Below, piece after piece: positions 22,042-33,646 of a stretch of 64,000 nucleotides of DNA. The position numbers and the translations under genes were made by a program. Numbering within the stretch: position 1 is the first letter of the stretch; the number at the start of each line of letters is the position of its first letter. The notes under the pieces are model-generated. The model made no database searches. It worked only from the letters and a program-made list of their open reading frames with translations, and was not told where the DNA came from. Origin of the DNA: Pristionchus mayeri (taxonomy: Eukaryota; Nematoda; Chromadorea; Rhabditida; Neodiplogasteridae); the NCBI GenBank assembly GCA_036245805.1, contig BTRK01000002.1:20143067-20207066 (forward strand). The letters are read 5' to 3'.

Positions 22042-23747
22042 ATGTCTCTTCCCGTGGCTATCGTGGGAGAGGGAGTCATCGGTCTCTCCACTGCTCTCGC
22101 CCTTCTCGAAGCTGTTCCCAGAGTAAAGGTATCTACTCCTCCCTCCTCCCTCTGTCACAGACTGAGAGGGGGCCTTTCAGATCACTATCTTCTCTGATCG
22201 TCCAGTGGAGAAGATCTGCTCCTTCGGCCCTGCTGGTCTCTTCCGCATCGACAATCCCAAGTACAGGTCAGAACATCCCTTCTTCTTCCTTCTGAATCGA
22301 AGGGAAGAAATATAGACACTGGGTGTCCATCGCTAACTGACTTCTTCATGAGCAGCCTCCCTTTTGAGGGACATTGGTCGTATCTCGTTCGATCGATTCT
22401 CTCATCTGTACCGAACTCGATCGGGAGATGAATCGGGCATCAAACTTCTGTCGGGAACAATTATGAGTGATGACAAGAGGAAGTTGGAGGAGCAGGTGAG
22501 GAATGAGAGAGAGAGAGAGGAGGGGAGGGGGGAGATGGAAGGCAGACCAAGTATGGGGAGATTGTAGGAGGAAGCCTACGGCGACACTGTCTACAATTTC
22601 CGATGGCTGGGAGAGAGGGAGAAGAAGGATCTATTCCCCAATCCATCTAAGTGAGCAATTTAAGACAAAATGGCAGAAGTGAGTGAGAAGAAATAGGAAT
22701 TTCTGCAGACATTCCATCTTCTTCACTACTTTCGCCTCCGAAGCCAATCGATACATGCCATTCCTAAGGAAAGAAATTGGGAAGTACGATAAAGTGGAAT
22801 GGAAGAGTGCCAAGATCGAGAAACTAGAGGAGGTTAGATACACTTTTGATTTCCTATAGTACTTTCATTGTCCAGTTGGGAGACGAATTCGATGTGGTCG
22901 TCAATTGTGCAGGATTGGATGCAGGAAAACTGGCTGGAGACGATGATAGCATGTACCCGATCAGAGGAGTCGCCCTGAGGGTAAGAGAATGGAAGGGGAT
23001 ACGGTATCATAGAGTATTGATTGATTGATTGAAGATTGATGCCCCGTGGCACAAGCACTTCTACTACAAAGACTTTGACACTTTCACCATTCCGATGTGA
23101 GTGAATGGGAAGAATCGATTGAGAACAGGACTTGCCTAGGAATGATGCAGTTACTCTGGGATCATTGAAGCAGAAGGGAAGATCGGATATGACCATCACA
23201 GAGGAAGATAGGAGAGACATATGGGACAGATACGAGAAGATCCATCCTGCTATCAAGGTACGGTAGTCAGAGAGAGGACTCTATCGATAACTGAGAGTTG
23301 AGGGATCGAAGGTTTTGTACGAATGGATCGCCCTTCGACCGGGAAGAGATGAGATCAGACTGGAGTCACAGAGGAGAAAGAGTCCGAAGGGGAAGGAATT
23401 CATGGTTAGTTGAAGGAAGAATGAAAACATAAGACAAATACAAGACAAGACAATAATGTAGCTGTTTTTTTATTTGCATTAAAAAAAACCAAACCATTTT
23501 CAAAACTTTAATGGGGAAAAGAAAAAAATATTTAAAAAAGTACAAATTTCCTTAGCTGAATTTTTTTTAAAAATAAGATAATTTTATTTAAAAAATCAAA
23601 AATATAAATCAGGTAAAAAATGTTCGCTACTAATTTCAGGCCGTGCAAAACTACGGGCATGCTAGCAACGGATTCACTCTCGGATGGGGTTGTGCGCAGA
23701 AGGTAGTGGAAATGATACGGAAGGAGAGGGGAATCGCCAAACTATGA
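22042..23747 (+). CDS. ddo: D-aspartate oxidase, peroxisomal
   Basis: FAD flavoenzyme that oxidises acidic D-amino acids (D-Asp, D-Glu, N-methyl-D-Asp) to 2-oxo acids, ammonia and hydrogen peroxide. Ten exons (22042-22128 to 23640-23747) give 330 residues, normal for DDO/DAO. The N terminus has the dinucleotide-binding fold (VAIVGEGVIGLSTALALLE). Next come GPAGLFRIDNPKYR, VVNCAGLDAGKLAGD (the CAGxxA region), YPIRGVALR and the C-terminal NYGHASNGFTLGWGCA motif that closes the FAD site. It ends AKL, a peroxisome-targeting signal of PTS1 type. The start ATG lies one base after a TTTTCCAG acceptor, consistent with trans-splicing there. The DDO rather than DAO assignment rests on overall similarity; D-alanine oxidase activity cannot be excluded. 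The last intron is AT-rich. Confidence 0.9.
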
Positions 23748-23947
23748 TCTGTCCCCAAGGAGAGCACTACTTGTACCTACTCTTTGTATTCCCTATCGAT
23801 CATTGCTACGGGCTAAAATCCCCATATTTACACTCCCATGATAAAAAAGTTTGTTTTTAGCTTTTCCGTGTGGCATTCATTATCAGATCGACAGATGGCT
23901 GTTGTCAAACAGTAATGGAGTGAATAGACAATTGGATGGATTGCCGA

Positions 23948-25118
23948 TCACTTCATTTTCTTCTCTTCCTCGTCCAGTAACTGCATGATGGCAGATTGGA
24001 TCTGAGAAGGGAGAGAGAGGGAGGACTCATCTTTACCTACCCTTCTGCATTCATTCGACTGCATCCTCTTGAGACGCAGTCCGATGATTCGTGCAAAGAG
24101 GAAGAATTCATCGTTAGCCAGATCGGAGGGAGACTCGTTGAGAAGAGAATGGAAGAGAGTCAGATTGAGATACCCGAGGGAGTCCCCATCTGCATACTTT
24201 CATCAAGGATTCACGGAGAGAAACTCACTCTCTTCAGATTCGTTGTTCTGCAATAGAGATTCCAGTTTGAAGTCTGTATTTACTGAAATTCGGAATGTTG
24301 TAGACACTTCGCCTTCAAAGTGTATCTGACAGTTGTATTCTTGCGGGGAGGAGGTTGACTGGTGAGAGGAAGACTCAGTCGATTGATCTCCACTCCCATC
24401 GTCATCACTCCTGAGAGGAAAAGTGAGACAAGGAGATTCTCCCTTCTACCTCTGCAGATCGAGATTCTTGAGATGGGGGTCTAGCCAAGCAAGTCTCCCG
24501 AAACTGAATATTGAGATTGTCCCTGAACTGCAGGGAATCCTCAACTGTTTCCATCGCGTTCCCATGAGTAATTCCCCCTTCAATGCAGCTCTCAATTCCT
24601 TCCTGTATCGATCTCTGATCTGCAGCCATCTTCGTTTAGCGAATTCCCCTGATCAATCGATAATCGAATAATCAATGGAGTAGATCAAACCGGAAGTTAG
24701 AGGATCGATACTTGAAGCAATTCGTTCCCATATGATATTCCGTTCCTTCGAGACGACAAAGACTCGTTTATCCTGATTGTAGAGACAAGGGAAGGAACGA
24801 ACCTGAGAATGAAAGAATGCGAAGGAAGAAAATTCGGTAATTACTTCATGGAAACGCCAATTTTACATTACTACCATGAGCATTGCTATTTTATTATTTT
24901 GAGGAGTGGTAGTTGGCGAGAACCTTCTCAAACTGAAATTCTGCAGCGAGGGGATGGGAGAATCGCCTTTTTGTTCAATTTTTTAATATGAACGATCCAC
25001 AGTTTACCCTGAGAAAGCTTCTGAGAAGTGTTAGAAGAGGGTGTACCAGTTCAATGAGTCGATCGTTGTAGGGGAGTCTTCCTTTGGAGGGGAGAGGGAT
25101 CGACGGGGGAACGCTCAT
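23948..25118 (-). CDS. MADF-BESS domain protein, probable transcription regulator
   Basis: MADF domains are Myb/SANT-like DNA-binding modules, and BESS is a short protein-interaction motif that often follows. The MADF part is read across exons: RLIEL near the start, DKRVFVVSKERNIIWERIAS (the W..I motif), then GEFAKRRWLQIRDRYRKELR and a later W-containing stretch LAWLDPHLKN. An acidic Ser-rich linker follows (SDDDGSGDQSTESSSHQSTS). The C-terminal NDEFFLFARIIGLRLKRM and CRRIQSAIMQLLDEEEKK fit the BESS pattern. Longer open frames on this strand mislead; only the spliced frame shows the domain. The first one or two exons (25000-25118, start at MSVPPSIPLPSKG) and a possible microexon between them and DKRVF are inferred. 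Confidence 0.72.
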
Positions 25119-26263
25119 GGAGACATCTCGGAGAGGGGAGAGGGCAGGGAAGGAGAAGGGGAGGATCGAGCCATCCCGAACGACCGGATTGACTTACTTC
25201 ATATACTGACTCTCTCTCTCTCCCTACTCTACTCTTCCTACTCTCTCTCTTTACTACTCTCTTTGGCACTGCCGGTACTGATGATAGATAGTGAACATAG
25301 ATAGAAGAATACTGATATCAGTGATACGGGTTGAGGAACGGGTCCCCCAGTGAGAGGATTATGACACAATGTGTTTGTGTTGTGGAAGAGACTGATGAAA
25401 GGTCCTTTGAGAGGGTGTGAAGATGGGATGAGAAGAGATGACAGAAGGATATGGGATGGTACTTGAGGAATGATCCCCCCTTAGAGAGATGACCAGAGGA
25501 GAAGCAGGGAGGGAAGGGCAGGGAAGGGCAGGGAAGGGAAGGGCAAGAGTCAATGGGAGACACCTGGGGATAAACAGTCTAATGGCCATTGTGAGTACTG
25601 AAGAACAGACCAAACATGAAGACAATGGACACATTCCATCACGAGGGAGAAGTATCATAACTTCGACTGGAAGACACATTTATGGAGTATCAATGCACAA
25701 TCTTTCAGTTTCATCTGTTATAATAACCAATGGTAGGAAGTGGTACGCGATGGGGTGATGCCTTTGGAAGAAGCTGGCTACGGACACTCGCAAAGTGCCT
25801 GAAGTGGATGCCAGAAATTTTGAAATATTGAGAATAGAGAACGGAAGCTGTACAGCCAACGTTCACTGTAGCACAGGTCAATGATGTCCGTACAGAAATA
25901 GAGGAGATAGATGTTTTCCTTAGTTCGATCATACGAATTCGTGATTATGTGAGAGTAAATGTGAAGAGTGAAGTGTGTATGCAATCTGGAAATAGAGTTT
26001 GAAGTGAAGCTGTCGAATTGAGATGAGATGCCTCGAGTCACTTGGAGGCGGAGTTCCATTAGCCTCTCGAGACTGAATCCCCCTTCAGATACCGTAGCTT
26101 CTCCCCTTCTAGACCCTGACTCCGCCCATTCAGGACTCATTCACCAGTCTCACTCATTCACTCTTTCCGCTCATCCCTTCATATCACACTGTAGATAAAT
26201 TCTGCCCTCTCTACAATTTGTAGTTCGTGCTAATCATTTGACCTCAATGCTTGTCTAATGCAG
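25119..26263. other. Divergent upstream region between MADF and DMRT genes
   Basis: About 1.15 kb. It includes a G-rich minisatellite at 25505-25545 (units of GGGAAGGGCA) and GA-rich sequence. No supported exon was found. The last bases before 26264 (CTAATGCAG) form a good splice acceptor directly abutting the DMRT start codon. Confidence 0.55.
25505..25545. repeat. G-rich minisatellite
   Basis: Short tandem array in which GGGAAGGGCA is repeated about four times with small variations. It lies in the MADF-DMRT intergenic region. The G-triplets could form a G-quadruplex on the plus strand. Confidence 0.7.
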
Positions 26264-28301
26264 ATGGCATCCTCTTCATCACTCGGCACTCTTGGAATCT
26301 CGGAAGATCAAATAAGGGAGATCATGAAACTGAAGAATGATCGGATGCAGAGAACTCCCAAGTGTGCCAGATGCAGAAACCATGGGAAGACATCAGCACT
26401 CAAAGGTACGATAAATTATGAGAGGATGAAGATGGATGGAACCTTCTCCTCCCCTCCCCTCACTTCTCTCCCTTCAGGACACAAACGATTCTGCGAATGG
26501 AAGGACTGCACGTGCGAGAAGTGTACTCTCATCGCAGAGAGACAACGAGTCATGGCTGCACAGGTTGGAATACCGTACCGCTTCCTCCGTCCACCCCCCC
26601 TCTCTATCTCTCTCGTAGGTGGCCCTCCGTCGACAGCAGAGTCAGGAAGAGAGAGATGCCAGGGATATCGAGATGGCACTCGGAATCGAGAATGGTGAGA
26701 TAGAGATAGGAGGGAAATTATCCGAAGAGCGATGCTCTTCATACAATTTAGAGGGTTTTCGCTACTTTCGCATACATTCTTTTCCATAGAATATTGTGAA
26801 AGAAGACAAGAATAATCTCTGAGTAGACTGGCATGCTTCATTCCTTGTTTGTATTGCCAGCCCCCTTGACACCCATTGACACAACAATAACTGTCAAATA
26901 GATTGCGCAATCTACTAACTTTTCAGCCCACGAGATTCTAAACCTTCTGAATTCTTCCTCTTCTCAGTTAGAACAAGGAGAACGGAAGAATTCCCAGTCT
27001 GGTTAGTACTCCTCGTCAATTCTCATTTTCATCATTACACAAAATTCGTTGCACTTTTTTTTCAATGAAGTCTACGTTCATAAAGATGCGCCATATAATA
27101 CTTATTAATTTTTTTGTTGGTGAGTTCGGGAAATAAGCGAAATCCGGAAAGGAAGACAAAACTGGAATATAAAAGCGAGTGAGTGGCTCCATAGCGCATG
27201 ATTGGGAGGGGAGGGAAACAAGCACGATGGCCGAGTGGTTAAGGCGTTGGACTTAAGTTCCAATGGGCGTAAGCCTTCGTGGGTTCGAACCCCACTCGTG
27301 CTACACGTTTTGCCCGATTTTATTGAGAGTTTCTAAATATTGCTCTTTGATCTTTCGTAATTATAGAAAGATTTCGAAATTTGTGCTGTCTTTACAAGCA
27401 AAGTCTTCTCACATTTTCCTTTGTTTGTACTTTAGGATCAACGATTTCACAATGTTGTATGAAATAAATATTGGAGGAGAGGATGAAATAGTGCAGATTG
27501 CGTCTAGTTTGTGAAGATACGTGAACGGGGGCGATGTTGTGAGAGAGGCTTAAGACGGAGACCCAGTTGACACACCCTCCCCCGACTGAGCTGCCTTTGA
27601 GAAAAAGAAGGGGAGAAAACATTATTGTCTCTACGATAGCAATCTGGTGCAAGAGCCGAAGTAGACCATACTATCCCCAGTTTAGAGTTCGTTTTTGTGT
27701 GGCTGAGAAAGGGAAAAGGGAGGAGGAAGGAGTGTGTCATTATGAGGGACTCGTTACGACCAAATCGAGTGAAGTTAAAGAGACTAACCGGGAGGTGAAA
27801 AGACTTTATGGGGAAGGGAAGAATGATGAGTGAAGGGAGGGGAAAGGACTTGATTCATCCACGAACAGCCAGCATTTAATGAGATTGCATAAGGATTAAC
27901 TGATTGCAGGTGGAATGAATGGGAAGGAGGAGGGAGGGGGAGGGGGGAGGAGGGGGATTACGGTGGCAGAGGGGAAATATTGATGAGTACTCGAGAGGTT
28001 AATCCAGGCCAATTATAGAATCGAGGAGAGAATCACCAGAAGACTCAGACTCAGTGAAGACTGAGATTTCCTCTCCAAAGGTAGGTCAAAGGGGAAATAG
28101 ATGAGGTATCTAATGGATGATATTCAGTCATCACAAGAGGAATCTCCCCAACTACCTCCTCTTCCATCACTGGGATCCTTCCCATTCCCGTACATGATCT
28201 ATCCCCCTCTTCGTCCTCCATTCCTCTTCCCTCCATCTCCATTCCCTCTTCAATCCTTCCCACTCGATTTCTGCCATCCTCCTCGAGCCTCTCAAGAGTG
28301 A
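26264..28301 (+). CDS. DM-domain (DMRT) transcription factor
   Basis: Zinc-coordinating minor-groove DNA-binding factor of the doublesex/mab-3 family, with roles in sex-specific development and neurons by family analogy. Exons are 26264-26405, 26478-26563, 26619-26694, 26927-27001, 28040-28080 and 28128-28301, all in phase; 197 residues. The DM domain spans residues about 31-78: [20 protein letters not shown], then [20 protein letters not shown] and the recognition helix [14 protein letters not shown]. It carries the full Cys/His set. After it come an acidic helix ([16 protein letters not shown]), a Ser/Gln segment, an acidic exon ([13 protein letters not shown]) and a Pro/Phe-rich C-terminal exon ([17 protein letters not shown]). 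The 1038 bp fourth intron contains a tRNA gene. A further downstream frame to 28726 could be an alternative end. Confidence 0.88.
27221..27302 (+). tRNA. tRNA-Leu (anticodon UAA), nested in the DMRT intron
   Basis: 82-nt type II tRNA. The acceptor stem AGCACGA pairs with TCGTGCT. The A-box is TGGCCGAGTGGTTAAGGCG and the anticodon stem TTGGA/TCCAA closes the loop CTTAAGT (anticodon UAA, reads UUA). The long variable arm is TGGGCGTAAGCCTTC and the T-arm GGGTTCGAACCCC. No intron. It has the same orientation as the host DMRT gene. Confidence 0.95.
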
Positions 28302-29407
28302 ATCACTCCCTTATCTTCCTCTTCTTTTTATCACACGTACCTCTTTCCTCCCCTCAACAAAGGCATAAAGTATGGCAGATCAATTCCATGTTTGCATCCA
28401 ATTCCATCTCTTGCATGGGGTCAAATCGGAAGGGATCTCAAAGGGGGAAGAGTCATGGAGTCTCAATCCAGGGGGTACACAACTTGTGTCTGCGATGGGA
28501 GAAGAGAATAATCCCCTCCCTTCTTTCGAATGCACTCCCGTGCAAATACCTCACTACTCTTTCATCCCCATCAATCGATTCATCCTCCGGATACCGTATC
28601 CATCTGGGTACAGTAGATGCTGATCATCAATCGATGACTCTTCTCGACTCCAACCCACTCACTCCTTATCAGAGAAGACATTCCATTGTGACATTCGGTC
28701 CCCTCCCATCTCCCTCTCACTCATAAATGGTCTTCTCTCCCCTCTCCTCCAGATACATCTTCACCTCTCCCTTCTACATCCTTCCCTTTCACTGATGATT
28801 CCTCATGCAATTCTATACAAGTTTCCGGGTATTAGTTCTGCTGATTCAGTATGAGTGGAGGAGGAGACTGTAGAGTGGGAGGAGGGAGGTGGGAGGGGGG
28901 AGGAGAAAGGGGGAGGGGAGGGGAGGCTACAAATGAAGGGTGGAGACTCCTTCACTTCAAGTCTTCGGAGGCGGGGTTGTCTGTATTCGCTTGTCTCCTC
29001 CATTCTCTTCCTTCTCCTTCCTTCATTCTTCCCTCACTACAGTTTCCATCCATTCAGTATCGATCGATTACCGCATCAAGAGTGAAGAGAGGAGACTCAC
29101 TCTAAACCGGCCTGTCTCTCTTCCCCCATAGGAGGCTTTGTATTTCCACCCGTCTGTCTCCTCCGTCTCTTTCCCTCCCCTTTCCACCACCTCCATCCTC
29201 CTTTCCTCCCTCCTCCTTCCTCCCTCTTCCTCCTCCTCCCTTCCTCCCTCTCTACACACGTCAATTCACCTTCCTTAATGAGACTTCTTCCCATCACTCA
29301 GATACCATCATTCAATTCTCGTTTCAAGGCCGCTTTAGTCCTCTTTTTGTCTCGATCCTCCTCCCCCCATTCCCTCCATTGCCTCCATTCAATCGTCCCA
29401 TTCAGAG
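28302..29407. other. Intergenic region between DMRT and intermediate filament genes
   Basis: 1.1 kb of CT/GA-biased sequence with strong purine blocks at 28860-28930 and pyrimidine blocks at 29150-29260. Several frames are low-complexity. The frame 28298-28726 ends in a fairly protein-like stretch (LDSNPLTPYQRRHSIVTFG) but lacks exon context. Confidence 0.5.
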
Positions 29408-32400
29408 ATGTCCAAGGAATCGACCGAATCATTCGAGTCCTCTTATCGATCGACGATCCAGCCTCGGACTGCAGTGAGGACTCAGTCGAGACAATCGGGC
29501 AACTATGTCTCTGGAGGGACCAATGCTGGAGGAGGTCAGCCCTTCCTTATCAATGCACTCACGAAATTTGAGTTGGCAATTCCTTCTGTACTATTTTGAA
29601 GGCTGTTCAGTGAAATTCCGAACCATGCGCATGCATTGAAATATAAGTATGTATTGTTTTTGACGAGGAGAAGTTGAAAGATGATCACTCCTGTTGATAC
29701 ACTATTCATGAATGGGAGTGGTCATTGCAATCACAAGCGTCTTTCAACAGTCACAGCTGTTTTTTTTTGTTGAAATGAGTCACGAATTAGGACGGATGAG
29801 GGAAAGTGCGAGGGATTTGATTGAGAGTTTCGATAGGGCGTGACTGGTATGGGTGGAGTAGAATGAGTCATGAAGGGAGGAGAGGGGCAAAGGGGAGAGG
29901 GAGGTGGGAGGTGAGGGAGGGGAGGAGAGAGGGAAGAGGTTGAAGATGATTGCAAACAGTAGTGAGATCACATTGGCCACACCCATGGAAATCGATTAGA
30001 TGCGATAGAATTATCTCCACCCCTCACTCTATCTCCTCCCCCTATCCATCCTTTCTCGATCAAGAGTAGTGATCGAGAGAGAGTGAGTGTTCCCATTTGA
30101 ACCTCTCCTTTATCCCATTCATCCCTTCTATACGAGATGACTTCCCAAGGTATATTTCCATTCTTTCTTCTCTATCTGGGTAGATCATTCGAATGACTGG
30201 AATGGTCTCATCCTTCTCTAGGTGGCCGTGTCCTCAAGATGGTCACTGAGATGGGATCGGCAACGATCGGAGGAATCTCCCCCGCCCTCTCTGCCAATGC
30301 CGCCAAGAGCTTCATCGAAGCTACCGATAAGGAAAAGAAGGAGCTGCAGGTTGGGAAGAGAGAGAAAGAGGGAGACCCTATCTTAATCCCCTCCAGGGAC
30401 TCAACGACCGACTGGGAAACTACATCGACAGAGTGAAGAAGCTAGAGGAGCAGAACAGGAAGTTGGTGGCTGACTTGGATGAACTCAGAGGCAAATGGGG
30501 AAAGGACACCACTGAGATTAAGGTACGTCTAATGGAAGGAAGGGTGTGGTCGAAAGAGAAGAGGAGGGAGGCAATCGATGGTTGTAGATCAAGTACGCCG
30601 ACTCCCTCTCCACTGCCAGGAAGGACATCGATGACGCAGCCAGGAAGAAGGCCGAGATCGAAGTGAAGGCACAGAGACTCAGAGACGATCTGGCAGAGTA
30701 CAGAAGCAGGTGAGAGGGAGAGAGATCAGGGGAACATCCTTGTTTGTCCACCCTTCCATTCCATCCATGGTATCGATCGACCAAGAAGTAATCACCTCTC
30801 CCACTCACTCTCACTCTCTACCTCTCCCCCTCTCTCTTCCTCTCCTTTCCAACTCGCACAATTGCAATGTTTTGCTTTCGGATTCAAGTTGCGGGCGGAC
30901 GAGAAAATGGAAGGGAGGAGTGAGGGAAAGAAGGGAAGGGAGGGAAGGGAAAGTATGTGCTGATGAGATGCTGGAGATGAAAAAGAGGAAACTGGTAGGA
31001 TGGAGGGGGGGAGGGGGGTAATGAGATGGGAGTTATTGGATGGGAGAGAGAAGAGTGTTCAGATACGAGGATGTGCAGCATAGAAGAGAGACCGACAGAG
31101 AGAAGATCGCCCAGTGGACGAATGCTATCGCTGATGCTCAGAATGAACTGGAGATGCTCAGAGCGAGGTAGGAGAGAGAGAAGGGAGGGAGGAGGAGGAG
31201 GAATCACTCTCAGATGGAAGCAATTGACTGAGGAGGAGAAGAGACTCAACTCGGACAATGCACGAATCTGGGAGGAACTCCAGAAGGCTCGCGCTGATCT
31301 CGATGAGGAGACCATCGGCAGAATCGACTTCCAGAACCAAGTACAGACTCTGATGGAGGAATTGGAGTTCCTTAGAAGGTGAGGGAAGGGATGAGGAAGG
31401 AGAGAGGGAGAGAGACCATTGCAGAGTTCACGACCAGGAAGTGAAGGAACTGAATGCACTCCTTGCCCAGGCCCCTGCTGACACCAGAGAGTTCTTCAAG
31501 AATGAGGTATCGAGAAGGGAGAGGGAGGGGGAGTGGGAGAGAGAGGAAGCCTTCCTTTTCAGTTGGCACTCGCCATCAGAGACATCAAGGACGAGTACGA
31601 CTACATCGCCAAGCAGGGCAAGCAGGACATGGAGAGCTGGTACAAGCTCAAGGTCCGTCCCCCCTCCCCCCCCCCCCCCCTGAGTATACCTTCCTCCTTG
31701 AGGTGTCCGAGGTGCAGGGATCTGCGAATAGAGCTGCCATGGAGTCGACCTACCAGAGAGATGAAGTGAAGAGAATGAGAGACAACATTGGAGACCTCAG
31801 AGGTAGGCCAGATGGAGGAAGAGAAGGTAATGAAGACGATTGCAGGCAAACTGGGAGATCTCGAGAACAAGAATGCTCTTCTCGAGAAGGAAGTACAACA
31901 GTTGAACTACCAGCTGAATGACGACCAGAGACAATACGAGACTGCACTCAATGATAGAGATGCCACTCTGAGAAGGTAGGAGGAAGGGGAGGGGAGGGAG
32001 GAGGAATGGGCATTCAGAATGAGGGAGGAGTGCCAGACTCTCGTCGCCGAACTGCAAGCTCTTCTCGATACGAAGCAGATGCTCGATGCTGAAATCGCCA
32101 TCTACAGAACGATGCTGGAGGGAGAAGAGAGCAGGTAGAAGAAGGAGAAGGAAGAGAGGGGAAGGGAGATCATTCAGAGTTGGACTGAGACAGATGGTCG
32201 AACAGGTCGTCAAGACTCACTCTCTACAGCAGCAGGAGGACACTGACTCCACCAGGAATGTCAGAGGAGAGGTACGGAAGGATGAGCGTACTGTAGAGGG
32301 ATACTGTACCATGGAGAGCATATTGGTGGTTGCAGGTCTCTACTAAGACGACCTTCCAAAGATCTGCCAAGGGAAATGTTACCATTGCCGAGTGCGACCC

Positions 32401-32850
32401 CAATGGAAAGTACATCACTCTGGAGAACACCCACAGATCTAAGGTAGGTCAAACTCCATCAATCAATCGATAAGTTGCTCATTGTCAGGATGAGAACGTA
32501 GGAGAGCACAAGCTGAAGAGGAAGTTGGACAACCGTCGCGAGATCGTGTATTCCATTCCTGCTGGAATCGTGCTCAAGGCTGGTCGATCGATGAAGGTTT
32601 ACGCGCGTGATCAGGGAGGAGTCCATATGCCCCCCGAGTCACTCGTGTTCGACGGAGAGAACACTTGGGGAATCGGAGCGAATGTTGTCACTTCCCTCGT
32701 CAACAAGGATGGAGGTCAGATTTTAACATTTTTTCTTCTTTTTTTGTTTTCTCTTCTTTTTTCTTAACCTTCTTCTCTTCTTTATTTGACCGGCAACTTT
32801 CAGAAGAGAGAGCCACGCATACTCAGAAGACTGTTCAAGTGGGACAGTAA
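29408..32850 (+). CDS. Cytoplasmic intermediate filament protein, two first exons
   Basis: Nematode cytoplasmic intermediate filament with a lamin-type long rod and a lamin-tail Ig-like domain. The common exons run from 30222-30349 to 32804-32850. Coil 1 starts [20 protein letters not shown], coil 2 ends with the conserved [20 protein letters not shown], and the tail contains [13 protein letters not shown] and [15 protein letters not shown], ending [11 protein letters not shown]. Two alternative starts both end in phase 1 and can join the same acceptor at 30222: 29408-29534 ([20 protein letters not shown]...; 588-residue product) and 30137-30149 (MTSQ; 550-residue product). Alternative heads are known for nematode IF genes. 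The protein most resembles the IFA/IFB group, which forms epidermal attachment filaments; I do not assign a single gene. Rod exons are separated by introns of about 45-75 bp, except 353 bp before 31063. Confidence 0.95.
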
Positions 32851-33646
32851 GACCTTCCCTCTTCCCTTCTTCTCCCTTCCATCACTGCCACTCCACCATT
32901 GTTCCTTACAATCTCTCTCTACTGCCTTAATCAGATTAATGACGTTCAAAGAGTATGTATACAGCCTCAGACACATCTATCTATCAGATCGATGCAAATA
33001 CGTAGTTCAGAGATATATTCCGTTCCCTACGTGCTTCCTCTTCATTTACCAATGTATACAATACAATAAACGAATTTTATTGTTGAAGTTTTTGAAATAT
33101 ACAACATTCATATTCATTCATTTATTCATTCATTCATTATACTGTAAATTCATAGAAATCGATTGAATGAAGTGCTCGATCGAAGCTACCATAGCTAGGC
33201 CAGTTCGGCGGGTCAGATTTACTTCTCCGTCGTCTGTCTGACTCGTTTGTCCAACGATGGCCAGCTATTTTCCTCTCATTCAACGATTCCGGGCGTCTTT
33301 GTTACTTGCCGGTTATATTCTTTCCCTACTTCTCTGCTGTATTTGACCGTCAGCTTATCAATTTATCCTTTAATTTCTCATTTGATCGCAGAACGAGTTG
33401 GTTCCTCCTCGATAAGTGGAACCCACGTGCTCTTTTTCATATCCTCGCTATTTTGTTGCCATTGTGAGTTATTTTCACTATCAATTGCCCCCTGCTCTTC
33501 ACTTTACCCTATCGTATCTTCTTATAATCAACGCTAATCTTTATCGCGCCTGTCAATGTCTATCAGTTTCACGCCTAGTCACTCCTCTCACTCTCACTCA
33601 TTATAATCATTGCTTATCATTCAGCCAATCCTTTCTCCATTGAGGG
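32851..33646. other. Intergenic region between IF and GPCPD1-like genes
   Basis: 800 bp, AT-richer than the surrounding exons, with an ATTC/TTCA tandem stretch at about 33112-33135. AATAAA at 33065-33070 may be the polyadenylation signal of the IF gene. No exon was recognised. Confidence 0.6.

Noticed and set aside
28298..28726. 142-codon plus-strand frame after the DMRT stop
   Set aside because: It starts within the end of the last DMRT exon in another frame and shows no recognisable domain; kept only as a possible alternative 3' end.
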